Shown here one piece after another: positions 36,051-44,310 of a stretch of DNA of 64,000 nt. A program made the translations under genes and the position numbers. How positions within the stretch are numbered: position 1 is the stretch's first letter; each line of letters begins with the position of its first letter. Under the pieces are notes generated by a model. The model searched no databases and was not told where the DNA came from. It saw nothing but the letters and a program-made list of their open reading frames with translations. The stretch spans positions 47,743-111,742 of the forward strand of contig CAYOAP010000012.1 of assembly GCA_964401995.1 (NCBI GenBank). Reading direction: 5' to 3'. The stretch is from DATCBF01 sp964401995 (GTDB lineage Bacteria; Actinomycetota; Thermoleophilia; Solirubrobacterales; 70-9).

Positions 36051-38022
36051 GCAGACGATCGGCCTCTGCATGATCGTCCGCAACGAGGAGGAGGTGCTCG
36101 GGCGCTGTCTTGAATCCGTCGCCCCCCTGATCGATTCCTGGGTGATCTGCGACACCGGCTCGACCGACGGCACCCAGGACCTCGTCTCCTCCACCCTGGA
36201 GGGGGTGCCGGGCCAGCTGCACCAGACCGAGTGGGTCGACTTCGGCCACAACCGCAGCGAGCTGATGGAGCTCGCCCGCGGGTCGGCCGAATACCTGCTG
36301 CTGCTCGACGCGGACATGACGATCCGCTCCCGCGCCGGGCTGCCGCCGCTGAGCGAGGACGCCTACCTCCTGCGCGAGACCGGCAGCCTCGACTTCGGCG
36401 TCCTGCGCCTGGTCCGCGGCGATCGGCGCTGGTGGTTCGAGGGTTCCACCCACGAGCACATCGCCACCGACGGCCGCTTCGGCCAGGAGCAGCTCGACGG
36501 GCTGCTGGTCGAGCACCACGCCGACGGCTTCTCGCGCGACGAGAAGTTGATCCGCGACGCCGGCCTGCTCAAGCGCGACCTGGCGCGCGACCCCGCCAAC
36601 GCCCGCGCCGTCTTCTACCTGGCCCAGACCTACCGCGAGCTCGGCAAGGCGGAGCTGGCGATCGAGCACTACCGCCGCCGGGTCGAGCTCGGCGGCTGGG
36701 AGGAGGAGGTCTTCTACGCCAACCTGCAGGAGGGGATCCTGCGCGCCGCGGACGACCTCGAAACGGCGGGGCCGGTGCTGCTCGAAGCCTGGGAGCGGCG
36801 GCCGAGCCGCGCCGAGCCGCTGCACGCTCTCGCCCAGGCGCACGCCCGCGACGGCGACTTCGCCGTCGCCCACATGTTCGCCAGCCGCGGCCTGGAGATT
36901 CCCTATCCCTCCGACGTCCTCTTCATCCATCGCTGGGTCTACGAGTGGGGCCTGCGCCTGGAGCGCGCGGTCGCCGCCGCCGCGCTCGGCCGCCGCGATG
37001 AGGCGAGTGAGGATCTACGCGAGCTGCTGCGCACGCCAGACCTGCCTCCGCACGTCGCCGAGCACGCCCGCAAGGGCTTGCGGCGGCTCGGCGATGGGGG
37101 AGGGGGCCGGGTCCGACGCGGCTCGGAGGCGGCGCGCCTGGCCTCGATCGCGCCCGGCACCCGCATCGGCGAGATCAAGATCGACGTCAAGCCGGCCTGG
37201 CCGAGCTTCAACCCCAGCATCGCCAACGACGGCGACGGCTTCCGCATGATCGTGCGCACGGCGAACTACGCGATCGAGCGCGGCGTCCTGCACGAAGAGG
37301 GGGTCCTACAGAACATCAACTACATGCTGCGGCTCGACGGCGATCTGGGCGTCGAGGAGATCGAGCCGATCGTCGACCGCTCAGCCGGGCTGCGCCGCTA
37401 CCGCTCCCGCATCCAGGGCTACGAGGACTGCCGCCTCTTCGCCGTCGACGGGCGCTGGCACGCGACGGCGACCGCCTGCGAGCTGAACGCGGTCGAGCGC
37501 CGCGAGATCGCCCTGCTGTCCTTCGATGGCGCCGAGATCACCGCGGTGACGCGGCTTCGCGGCCCAAAGCGGGGGAGGCACGAGAAGAACTGGATGCCGC
37601 TGCTGGTCGACGGTTCGCCGCACCTCCTATATAGCTGCGCGCCGACCCGGCTGCTGCGCTGCGACCTCGGCAGCGGCGAGATCGAGACCGTGGCCGAAAG
37701 CGACGGGCCGGAGATCGCCCGCGAGTTCCGCGGCGGCTCGCAGGGCGTCCCGCTTGAGGGCGGCTGGCTGTTCGCGATCCACGAGGTCGACCGGGGCGAG
37801 CGGGCGCTGCGCTACCTGCACCGCTTCGTGATGCTCGACGCCGCCTTCGAGCTGACCGCCGTCTCGGAGCCGTTCACCTTCACCTCGGATCGGGTCGAGT
37901 TCTGCGCCGGGATGGCCCGGCGGGGCGAGGAGTTGGTCCTCAGCTTCGGAGTCAGCGATGCCGCTGCCGGCCTTGCCGTCCTCCCCGTCAGCGAGGCTCT
38001 TGCCTTGCTCTCCTCGGTTTGA
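36043..38022 (+). CDS. GT2 glycosyltransferase with TPR region and GH130-like propeller domain
   Basis: 659 residues from the ATG at 36043. The N-terminal GT2 domain has LCMIVRNEEEVLGRCLESV, DTGSTDGTQDL and LLLLDADMT. A helical TPR-like middle (~residues 180-340) contains AVFYLAQTYRELGKAELAIEHY. The C-terminal half resembles five-bladed GH130-type propellers (GYEDCRLF, EKNWMPLL, FRGGSQGVPLEGGWL, RVEFCAGMARRG). It overlaps the FkbM fusion by 8 bases. It may build and recognise a surface glycan. Confidence 0.8.
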   Translation: MDKQTIGLCMIVRNEEEVLGRCLESVAPLIDSWVICDTGSTDGTQDLVSSTLEGVPGQLHQTEWVDFGHNRSELMELARGSAEYLLLLDADMTIRSRAGLPPLSEDAYLLRETGSLDFGVLRLVRGDRRWWFEGSTHEHIATDGRFGQEQLDGLLVEHHADGFSRDEKLIRDAGLLKRDLARDPANARAVFYLAQTYRELGKAELAIEHYRRRVELGGWEEEVFYANLQEGILRAADDLETAGPVLLEAWERRPSRAEPLHALAQAHARDGDFAVAHMFASRGLEIPYPSDVLFIHRWVYEWGLRLERAVAAAALGRRDEASEDLRELLRTPDLPPHVAEHARKGLRRLGDGGGGRVRRGSEAARLASIAPGTRIGEIKIDVKPAWPSFNPSIANDGDGFRMIVRTANYAIERGVLHEEGVLQNINYMLRLDGDLGVEEIEPIVDRSAGLRRYRSRIQGYEDCRLFAVDGRWHATATACELNAVERREIALLSFDGAEITAVTRLRGPKRGRHEKNWMPLLVDGSPHLLYSCAPTRLLRCDLGSGEIETVAESDGPEIAREFRGGSQGVPLEGGWLFAIHEVDRGERALRYLHRFVMLDAAFELTAVSEPFTFTSDRVEFCAGMARRGEELVLSFGVSDAAAGLAVLPVSEALALLSSV

Positions 38023-38041
38023 AAGGGTGCAGCAAGCGCCG

Positions 38042-38641
38042 ATGACTTCAGCCGACGATTCAACTCCCAAAGATCGCGCTTCAGGCGAGCAGGGGAGTTC
38101 CGACAAGACCCTGACCCGCCGCACCCTGGTCGCGGGCGGTGTCGCCCTCGGAGCAGCGGTTGTCTGGACCTCGCCCTTTCCCTTCGCCGAAGCGGCGATC
38201 GGCCAGCTTCTCCCGGTCGAAGATGCGATGGGCGCCGGCCCGACAGGCCCCACCGGGCCAACCGGTCCCACCGGCCATGCCAACTCCATTGAACCGCCCC
38301 CCGGCACCGCGCGGGCGCGGATCCACCTGCCCGCCCGGGTCCGGGTCAGCAGGCGCGGCCGCTTCGCGGTCGGGATCGAGTGCGTCGGCGACATCGTCCT
38401 CAAGGGCAGCTGCCGGCTGCAGGGAGTCGTCGACACGAAGATGGGCAAGCGCCGCTTCTTCATCGGCGAGGCAAAGTTCGCGATCGACCCCGGCCAGGAA
38501 AAGCGGGTCCCGATCCACCTCAGCCACAAAACCCGCGAGATCCTCAAGAGCGGCAGCGACATCACGGCGAGGCTGATCGTCAAGACCGACGACAACCCCA
38601 CCATCAAGCGCCACGTGCGCCTGGTCTCCCCCCGCCCCTAG
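38042..38641 (+). CDS. Tat-exported protein with short collagen-like segment
   Basis: 199 residues from the ATG at 38042. A twin-arginine signal (TRRTLVAGGVALGAAVVW) predicts Tat export. Then a short GPTGPTGPTGPTG collagen-like run leads into a beta-rich domain with two Cys (ECVGDIVLKGSCRL). It overlaps nothing and begins 19 bases after the glycosyltransferase. Function unknown; probably a cell-surface protein. Confidence 0.78.
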   Translation: MTSADDSTPKDRASGEQGSSDKTLTRRTLVAGGVALGAAVVWTSPFPFAEAAIGQLLPVEDAMGAGPTGPTGPTGPTGHANSIEPPPGTARARIHLPARVRVSRRGRFAVGIECVGDIVLKGSCRLQGVVDTKMGKRRFFIGEAKFAIDPGQEKRVPIHLSHKTREILKSGSDITARLIVKTDDNPTIKRHVRLVSPRP

Positions 38642-38665
38642 CCCTCGCTCTAGACTGAGCCCCGT

Positions 38666-38739
38666 CGGGGCGTGGCGCAGCCTGGTAGCGCGCCGCCTTT
38701 GGGTGGCGGAGGTCCTCGGTTCGAATCCGGGCGCCCCGA
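38666..38739 (+). tRNA. tRNA-Pro (anticodon TGG)
   Basis: A 74-base cloverleaf. Acceptor CGGGGCG pairs with CGCCCCG, discriminator A. Anticodon stem CCGCC/GGCGG encloses loop TTTGGGT, giving anticodon TGG. The T loop is GGTTCGAATCC. CCA is not encoded. Confidence 0.95.
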
Positions 38740-38786
38740 CTTTTGGCTGGTGGCGTAGGATCTTCGCTCCGCTGCGGCGGACCTAG

Positions 38787-39629
38787 ATGAAGAAGCTCTT
38801 CTCCACGATTCTGCTCGTCCCAGCGCTCGTCCTGATCTCGGGCTGCGGCAGCAGCTCGACCGACTCGAGCACGACCGCGACGGTCTGCACGCCGAGCAAG
38901 CTGCCGACCCATACCAAGGGCACGCTGACGGTCGCCACCGACAAGCCCGCTTACCCGCCCTACTTCATCGGCGACGACCCGACCAACGGCAAGGGCTTCG
39001 AGAGCGCGGTCGCCTACGCGATCGGCAAGCAGCTCGGCTACTCGCCGGCCAAGGTCAAGTGGGTGACCGAGCCGTTCAACTCCTCTTACGCGCCCGGCCC
39101 GAAGGACTTCGACTTCGACGTCAACGAGATCTCGATCACGCCGCCGCGGGCCAAGGAGGTCGACTTCTCCTCGCCTTACTACACCGCCAACCAGGCGGTT
39201 GTGGCGCTGAAGGACTCCGACGCCGCCAACGCCAAGTCGCTGGCTGACCTCAAGGACGCCAAGATCGGCGTCCAGATCGGCACCACCAGCCTCGCCGCGG
39301 TCGAAGAAGAGATCGACCCCAGCAGCCAGCCCGAAGTCTTCAACAGCTCCAGCGACGTCGTCACCGCGCTGAAGAACGAACAGGTCGATGCGGTTGTGGT
39401 CGATCTGCCGACCGCGCTCTACCTGACCGCCGCCCAGGTCCCGACCGCAGCGGTCGTCGGCCAGTTCAGCGCTCCCGGTGGCGACCAGTGGGGCGCGCTG
39501 CTGGCCAAAGGCTCGGCGCTGACGGCCTGCGTCTCCAAGGCGGTCGATGCGATGCGCAGCTCCGGCGAACTGGCTCAGCTCAACAAGCGCTGGATGAGCC
39601 AGGCGGCCGGCGCGCCCGAACTGCACTAG
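38787..39629 (+). CDS. Amino-acid ABC transporter substrate-binding lipoprotein
   Basis: 280 residues. The lipobox is LISGCGSS after a hydrophobic signal. Family 3 solute-binding pattern: LTVATDKPAYPPYFIGDDPTNG at the start, GFESAVAYAIGKQLGY, and DAVVVDLPTALYLTA near the hinge. It binds a polar amino acid or similar solute. First gene of the operon with permease and ATPase. Confidence 0.9.
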   Translation: MKKLFSTILLVPALVLISGCGSSSTDSSTTATVCTPSKLPTHTKGTLTVATDKPAYPPYFIGDDPTNGKGFESAVAYAIGKQLGYSPAKVKWVTEPFNSSYAPGPKDFDFDVNEISITPPRAKEVDFSSPYYTANQAVVALKDSDAANAKSLADLKDAKIGVQIGTTSLAAVEEEIDPSSQPEVFNSSSDVVTALKNEQVDAVVVDLPTALYLTAAQVPTAAVVGQFSAPGGDQWGALLAKGSALTACVSKAVDAMRSSGELAQLNKRWMSQAAGAPELH

Positions 39630-39701
39630 CTCGCGGCGCCGCTCGCCGGCGCCCGCGCGTTTCCCGGGTCGTCCCCGGCCGAGTTCACAATCCGCGGCGG
39701 G

Positions 39702-40538
39702 TTGAACGAAACCGCCGTCATCAGCGATCGCCGCTTGGCAAGAGAGGCGGCGAAACGTCGTCAGGCGAGGCGCGGGCAGGCGGTCGCGGCGGCCTCCACG
39801 ATCGTCGTCCTCGGCGGCCTCGCCGCCTGGGTCCTGACCAGCCCCGGCTGGCCGACGGTTCAGGAAACCTTCTTCTCCTGGGCCGTCTTCAAGGAATCGT
39901 TCCCCGATGTCCTGCGCGGCTTCTGGCTCGACGTCAGGATCTTCATGATCGTCGAGGTCGTGGTCCTGGTCGTCGCCCTCGTGATCGCGTTGGTCAGGAC
40001 GAGCCGGGGCCCGGCGCTGTTCCCGTTGCGGATGCTCGGCACCGTCTATGTCGACCTCTTCCGCGGAGTGCCGACGATCCTGCTCGTCTACCTCGTCGGC
40101 TTCGGGGTGCCGGCGCTGCAGCTGACCGGCCTGCCCACCGACCCGGTGGTGCTGGGCGGGATCGCGCTGTCCCTCTCCTACAGCGCCTACGTCGCCGAGG
40201 TCTACAAGGCCGGCATCCGCTCGGTCCACCGCGGCCAGCGCGACGCGGCGCTGGCGGTCGGGCTGACCGAGGGCCAGGCGATGCGGCACGTGATCCTGCC
40301 GCAGGCGGTGCGGCGGGTGGCGCCCCCGCTGCTCAACGACTTCGTCGCCCTGCAGAAGGACGTCGCCCTGATCTCGATCCTCGGTCCGCAGGAGGCCTTC
40401 CGCATCGCCCAGATCATCCAGGGCGAGAACTTCAACTACACGCCGCTGATCGCGGCGGCGCTGCTCTACCTGGCGGTCACCGTGCCGCTGGCCCGGGTCG
40501 TCGACCGCATGGGCGGCGGCGGGGGAGAGGTGCGCTGA
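39702..40538 (+). CDS. Polar amino-acid ABC transporter permease
   Basis: 278 residues from a TTG start. One extra N-terminal helix is followed by the HisM-type permease domain: LGTVYVDLFRGVPTILLVYL, LSYSAYVAEVYKAGIRSVHRGQ and the EAA loop DAALAVGLTEGQAMRHVILPQAVRR. It forms the membrane channel of the importer. The TGA is followed after one base by the ATPase GTG. Confidence 0.92.
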   Translation: MNETAVISDRRLAREAAKRRQARRGQAVAAASTIVVLGGLAAWVLTSPGWPTVQETFFSWAVFKESFPDVLRGFWLDVRIFMIVEVVVLVVALVIALVRTSRGPALFPLRMLGTVYVDLFRGVPTILLVYLVGFGVPALQLTGLPTDPVVLGGIALSLSYSAYVAEVYKAGIRSVHRGQRDAALAVGLTEGQAMRHVILPQAVRRVAPPLLNDFVALQKDVALISILGPQEAFRIAQIIQGENFNYTPLIAAALLYLAVTVPLARVVDRMGGGGGEVR

Positions 40539-40539
40539 G

Positions 40540-41289
40540 GTGAGCGCGCCGGTGCTCGAGATTCGCGGCGTGACCAAGGCGTTCGGCTCGCGCCAGGTTC
40601 TGCGCGGGGTCGACCTCACCGTCAGCGAGCACAAAGCGGTTGCCCTGATCGGCGCCTCCGGCTCGGGCAAGTCGACTCTGCTGCGCTGCATCGACCTGCT
40701 CGAGGAGATCGACGACGGCGACATCTATCTCGACGGCGAGGTGATCACCGACCCCACGGTCCAGACGGTCGAGGTCCGCCGCCGCCTCGGCCTTGTCTTC
40801 CAGGCTTACAACCTCTTCCCGCACCTGACGGCGCTGCAGAACGTGGTCCTGGGGGAAAGGCGGGTCCACGGCGTCTCCCGCTCCGAGGCGGAGGAGCGGG
40901 GGCGGATGCTGTTGGCCCGCTTCGGGCTCGCGGGCCGCGAGCACGACCGGCCCGACGAGCTCTCCGGCGGCCAGCAGCAGCGGGTCGCGATCGCCCGCGC
41001 CTTCTCTGGCCGGCCGCGGGCGCTGCTGCTCGACGAGGTGACCAGCGCCCTCGACCCGGAGCTGGTCGGCGAGGTGCTGGCGGCGGTGCGGGACTTGAAG
41101 GCGGAGGGGATGACGATGGTGATCGCGACCCACGAGATGAGCTTCGCCCGCGAGGTCGCCGACGAGGTCGCCTTCCTCCACGGCGGCCGCATCGTCGAGC
41201 AGGGCCCGCCCGAGCGGGTCCTCAACTCCCCCCAGAGCCCCGAGACCCAGCGTTTTCTCAGCCGCCTGCTCGACGCCGGCCGTATATGA
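40540..41289 (+). CDS. Polar amino-acid ABC transporter ATP-binding protein
   Basis: 249 residues from a GTG. Walker A GASGSGKSTLLRC, Q-loop VFQAYNLFPHLTALQN, signature LSGGQQQRVAIARAF, Walker B ALLLDEVTSALDPE, and H-loop ATHEMSFA. All catalytic residues are intact. It drives import with the two preceding proteins. Confidence 0.95.
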   Translation: MSAPVLEIRGVTKAFGSRQVLRGVDLTVSEHKAVALIGASGSGKSTLLRCIDLLEEIDDGDIYLDGEVITDPTVQTVEVRRRLGLVFQAYNLFPHLTALQNVVLGERRVHGVSRSEAEERGRMLLARFGLAGREHDRPDELSGGQQQRVAIARAFSGRPRALLLDEVTSALDPELVGEVLAAVRDLKAEGMTMVIATHEMSFAREVADEVAFLHGGRIVEQGPPERVLNSPQSPETQRFLSRLLDAGRI

Positions 41290-41363
41290 AGTCCCAAACT
41301 GGGCAGCCAGGAGAGTTATGTCCCTTCTAGACATTTGTTCGGTTTCTTAATGTCCAATGAAGG

Positions 41364-41657
41364 ATGGATACTCACTCCATGATGGAGGGGGGCCCAGGGC
41401 AAGGCATCGAGCGGCGCGTCGAGCGTGCCGTCTTTGAGACTGACCGCTATGTGGTTGTCGGCGATGTGACCCTGCCGCCGGAGGGGTACCAGAGCCGCTT
41501 CTCGGACTCACTCAATCGCGGCGACCTCAACTTCATCCCGCTTGTCAACGTTGAAATCACCCCGCTCGGCGGCGGCCCGCCCCAGCACAAGGCCTTTGTC
41601 GTCCTCGCCAAGGCCCACGTTCGCGTCGCCTTTCCCTTGGACGAAAGCGCTCTCTAG
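41364..41657 (+). CDS. Small conserved protein (DUF6812-like)
   Basis: 97 residues. The pattern RYVVVGDVTLPPEGYQSRFS followed by DSLNRGDLNFIPLVNVEI recalls a small family with a short beta domain (DUF6812-like) of unknown role. It converges with the next gene, sharing the stop sequence CTAG. Confidence 0.6.
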   Translation: MDTHSMMEGGPGQGIERRVERAVFETDRYVVVGDVTLPPEGYQSRFSDSLNRGDLNFIPLVNVEITPLGGGPPQHKAFVVLAKAHVRVAFPLDESAL

Positions 41658-41926
41658 GCCGTTGCCCGCCGCCGGCTCTCTTTGGCGTAGGCGCCGAGGT
41701 CGATGACGAAGGCGAGGATGACGATGAACCACTCGAAGCCGGCGACGCGGTTGGAGGAACTCCACATCACCGCGTAGGCCAGCGTCGTCCACGGCAGCAG
41801 GAAGAAGCCGATGAAGGGGACGAACCAACTCTCGAAGGCGCGGCTCAGCAGGTCGCTGAAGAGGAACAGGGCGAACAGCGCCAGGCGCGGCGAGAGGAAG
41901 GCGAAGAGGACGACCAGGCAACCCAT
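41654..41926 (-). CDS. Small three-helix membrane protein
   Basis: 90 residues, mostly hydrophobic, with helices LVVLFAFLSPRLALFALFLF, VPFIGFFLLPWTTLAYAVMW and FEWFIVILAFVIDLG. It ends in a basic KESRRR tail. No family motif recognised. Confidence 0.65.
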   Translation of the reverse strand: MGCLVVLFAFLSPRLALFALFLFSDLLSRAFESWFVPFIGFFLLPWTTLAYAVMWSSSNRVAGFEWFIVILAFVIDLGAYAKESRRRATA

Positions 41927-41970
41927 GCGCTCACGTTACCCCGTGGAGCGGGCGCCAATCCCCGGCCTGC

Positions 41971-42585
41971 TCAGAAGAGGAGGCTGCGGCCGCGCAGGAG
42001 GGCGGCGGTCGCGGCTGCGACCCGCTCGCACGCGAGGTCGACCGCGGCGGGCGGCTCGCCGAAGCTGCCCTCAAGCAGCATCGTCGCGTAGCCCTGGGCG
42101 AGGCTGGTCAGGGCTACGACCAGGATCCCGGCGGCCTCGCCGCCGCCGCCGGGGGCCAGCTTGCGGGCGACCTCGGCGACGGGCATCAGTACCGCCGCGC
42201 CGGCATCGGCGAGCTGCGGGTGGCGGGACTTGTCGAGGCCGGCGCCGTAGAGCGACTCGAACATCGGCCGCCGCTCGGCGGCGAAGCGCACGTAGGCGGC
42301 GGCGACTGCGGAGAGCTGATCGGCCGGGGATTGTCGTTGCGCCAGCGCCTCGCCAAAGCGGCGTTGCAGCTCCTCGCAGGCGGCGATCGCACAGGCGGCC
42401 AGCAGCTCTTCGCGATCGGCGAAGTGGCGGTAGGGGGCGGAGATGCTGACCCCGGTCCGCCGCGCCGCTTCGGCGACCGAGAAGCCGTGGACGCCGTTCT
42501 CTTCGATCAGGGCAAAAGTGGCGTCGATCAGCGCCGCCGGCAGGTCGCCATGGTGATAGGAGGTTCTGCTGCGGACTTTCTCCAC
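41971..42585 (-). CDS. TetR-family transcriptional regulator
   Basis: 204 residues from the GTG at 42585; a longer form from 42645 is possible. Helix-turn-helix FSVAEAARRTGVSISAPYRHF near residue 55 and a variable C-terminal ligand domain ending in AALLRGRSLLF. It is divergent from an SDR gene with an 87-base gap and probably controls it. A TAGAGT box sits just before the GTG. Confidence 0.85.
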   Translation of the reverse strand: MEKVRSRTSYHHGDLPAALIDATFALIEENGVHGFSVAEAARRTGVSISAPYRHFADREELLAACAIAACEELQRRFGEALAQRQSPADQLSAVAAAYVRFAAERRPMFESLYGAGLDKSRHPQLADAGAAVLMPVAEVARKLAPGGGGEAAGILVVALTSLAQGYATMLLEGSFGEPPAAVDLACERVAAATAALLRGRSLLF

Positions 42586-42672
42586 GCTCCCGACTCTAGC
42601 CCGATCACGAAGTAAGAGAGATTCACATATATTGGCGGGCGACAAATACCGGGCGGCGAAAGGGAGAGATCA

Positions 42673-43593
42673 ATGGGAGAGAAGTGGACGGCGCGGGACA
42701 TGTCCCAGCAGGCGGGTCGCACCGCGGTGGTGACCGGCGCCAACAGCGGCCTGGGCCTGGTCGCGGCGACCGAGCTGGCGCGGGCGCGGGCCAAGGTCGT
42801 GCTCGCCTGCCGCAACACCGATAAGGGGGAGCAGGCGGCGCGGTCGATCCGGGTTGAGATCCCCGGCGCCGCGGTCATGGTCGAGCAGCTCGACCTCTCC
42901 AGCCTCGACTCGATCCGCGCCTTTGCTGAGCGCTTCGCCGCCGCCCGCCACGCTGGACTCGACCTGCTGATCAACAACGCCGGCGTGATGGCGCCGCCGC
43001 GCAGCGAGACGGCCGACGGCTTCGAGCTCCAGTTCGGCACCAACCACCTCGGCCACTTTGCCCTCACCGGCCTCCTGCTCGGCGAACTCGAGGGCCGTGA
43101 AGACGCCCGGGTCGTGACCCTCAGCAGCGGCGCCCATAAATTCGGCCGGATCAACTTCGACGATTTGCAGAGCGAGGGGCGCTACCGCCGCTGGCGCGCC
43201 TACGGCCAGTCGAAGCTCGCCAACGTCCTCTTTGCCCGCGAGCTCGACCGCCGCCTGCGCGAGTCCGGCTCGACCGTGAGCAGCCTTGCCGCCCACCCTG
43301 GCTATGCCGCCACCAACCTGCAGTCGGCCGCCGCGCCCGCCTTCGACCGGGCGATCATGGTCGTGACCAACCGGCTGCTGGCGCAGAGCGCCGAGATGGG
43401 AGCGCTGCCGGTCCTCTATGCGGCGACTCGCGCCAACCTCGACGGTGGCCTCTTCATCGGCCCCGATGGCTTCGAGGAGCAGCGCGGCTACCCGACGGTG
43501 GTGCGGCCGGTCAAGGCCGGCCGCGACGAGGAGGTGGCGAAGCGGCTCTGGTCGGTCTCGGAGCAGCTGACCGGGGTCAGCTACCTTAATTAG
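42673..43593 (+). CDS. Short-chain dehydrogenase (retinol-dehydrogenase-like)
   Basis: 306 residues. Cofactor motif TGANSGLGLVAATELARA, NNAGVM, catalytic YGQSKLANV (YxxxK) and the SDR C-terminal region. It belongs to the larger WWOX/retinol-dehydrogenase-like group. Divergent from TetR; msrA follows after 3 bases. Confidence 0.88.
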   Translation: MGEKWTARDMSQQAGRTAVVTGANSGLGLVAATELARARAKVVLACRNTDKGEQAARSIRVEIPGAAVMVEQLDLSSLDSIRAFAERFAAARHAGLDLLINNAGVMAPPRSETADGFELQFGTNHLGHFALTGLLLGELEGREDARVVTLSSGAHKFGRINFDDLQSEGRYRRWRAYGQSKLANVLFARELDRRLRESGSTVSSLAAHPGYAATNLQSAAAPAFDRAIMVVTNRLLAQSAEMGALPVLYAATRANLDGGLFIGPDGFEEQRGYPTVVRPVKAGRDEEVAKRLWSVSEQLTGVSYLN

Positions 43594-43596
43594 GCG

Positions 43597-44274
43597 ATGA
43601 ATCGGATCGGCAAGCTGATGACAATGTTGAGCCCGGAGAAGACGCAGATGCCCTCGGCTGAGGATGCGCTGCCCGGCCGCAGCGAGCCCAGCTACGAGGT
43701 CGAGAATCGACACGCGGTGCTGGGCACACCGCTGAAGCCCCCCTTCCCGGAGGGAATCGAGACCGCCTACTTCGCGCTTGGCTGCTTCTGGGGCGCCGAG
43801 CGGCTCTACTGGGGGCTCGACGGCGTTTACACGACGGCGGTCGGCTACATGAACGGGATCTCGCCCAATCCGACCTACGAGGAGGTCTGCACCGCGCGGA
43901 CCGGGCACGCCGAGGCGGTGCTCGTCGCCTTCGACCCGAGCAAGGTCAGCTATGCCGACCTGCTGAAGATCTTCTTCGAGGAGCACGACCCGACCCAGGG
44001 CATGCGCCAGGGCAACGACGTCGGCACCCAGTACCGCTCGGGGATCTACTTCACCAACGACGCCCAGAAGGCGACAGCGGAGATGGCAAAAGAGGCCTAC
44101 GACCAGTCGCTGCGCAGTGCCGGGCACGAGCCGATCACGACCGAGGTCGAGCCCGCTGGCCCCTTCTATTACGCCGAGGACTACCACCAGCAGTACCTGC
44201 ACAAGGTGCCGAACGGCTACTGCGGGCTGGCCGGAACAGGCATCTCCTGCAGCATTCCCAGCGCAGCTGCCTAG
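43597..44274 (+). CDS. msrA: Peptide methionine sulfoxide reductase A
   Basis: 225 residues. Catalytic GCFWGAERLYW with the nucleophile Cys, GYMNGISPNPTYEEVC, ARTGHAEAVLVAFDP and the EEHDPTQGMRQGNDVGTQYR signature. A C-terminal Cys (GISCSIPS) is a candidate resolving residue. It repairs oxidised methionine. Short N-terminal extension of about 45 residues before the core. Confidence 0.95.
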   Translation: MNRIGKLMTMLSPEKTQMPSAEDALPGRSEPSYEVENRHAVLGTPLKPPFPEGIETAYFALGCFWGAERLYWGLDGVYTTAVGYMNGISPNPTYEEVCTARTGHAEAVLVAFDPSKVSYADLLKIFFEEHDPTQGMRQGNDVGTQYRSGIYFTNDAQKATAEMAKEAYDQSLRSAGHEPITTEVEPAGPFYYAEDYHQQYLHKVPNGYCGLAGTGISCSIPSAAA

Positions 44275-44310
44275 CCCCCGACGGCCCGCGCGGCTAGCAT
44301 CCCGCGCTGC

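Noticed and set aside
37620..37640. TATATAG sequence at 37627 as a promoter
   Set aside because: It lies inside the coding region of the propeller domain with no gene start downstream.
38604..40724. 706-residue minus-strand frame opposite the amino-acid ABC transporter and tRNA-Pro
   Set aside because: Runs through a tRNA and is antisense to clear transporter genes; low-complexity composition.
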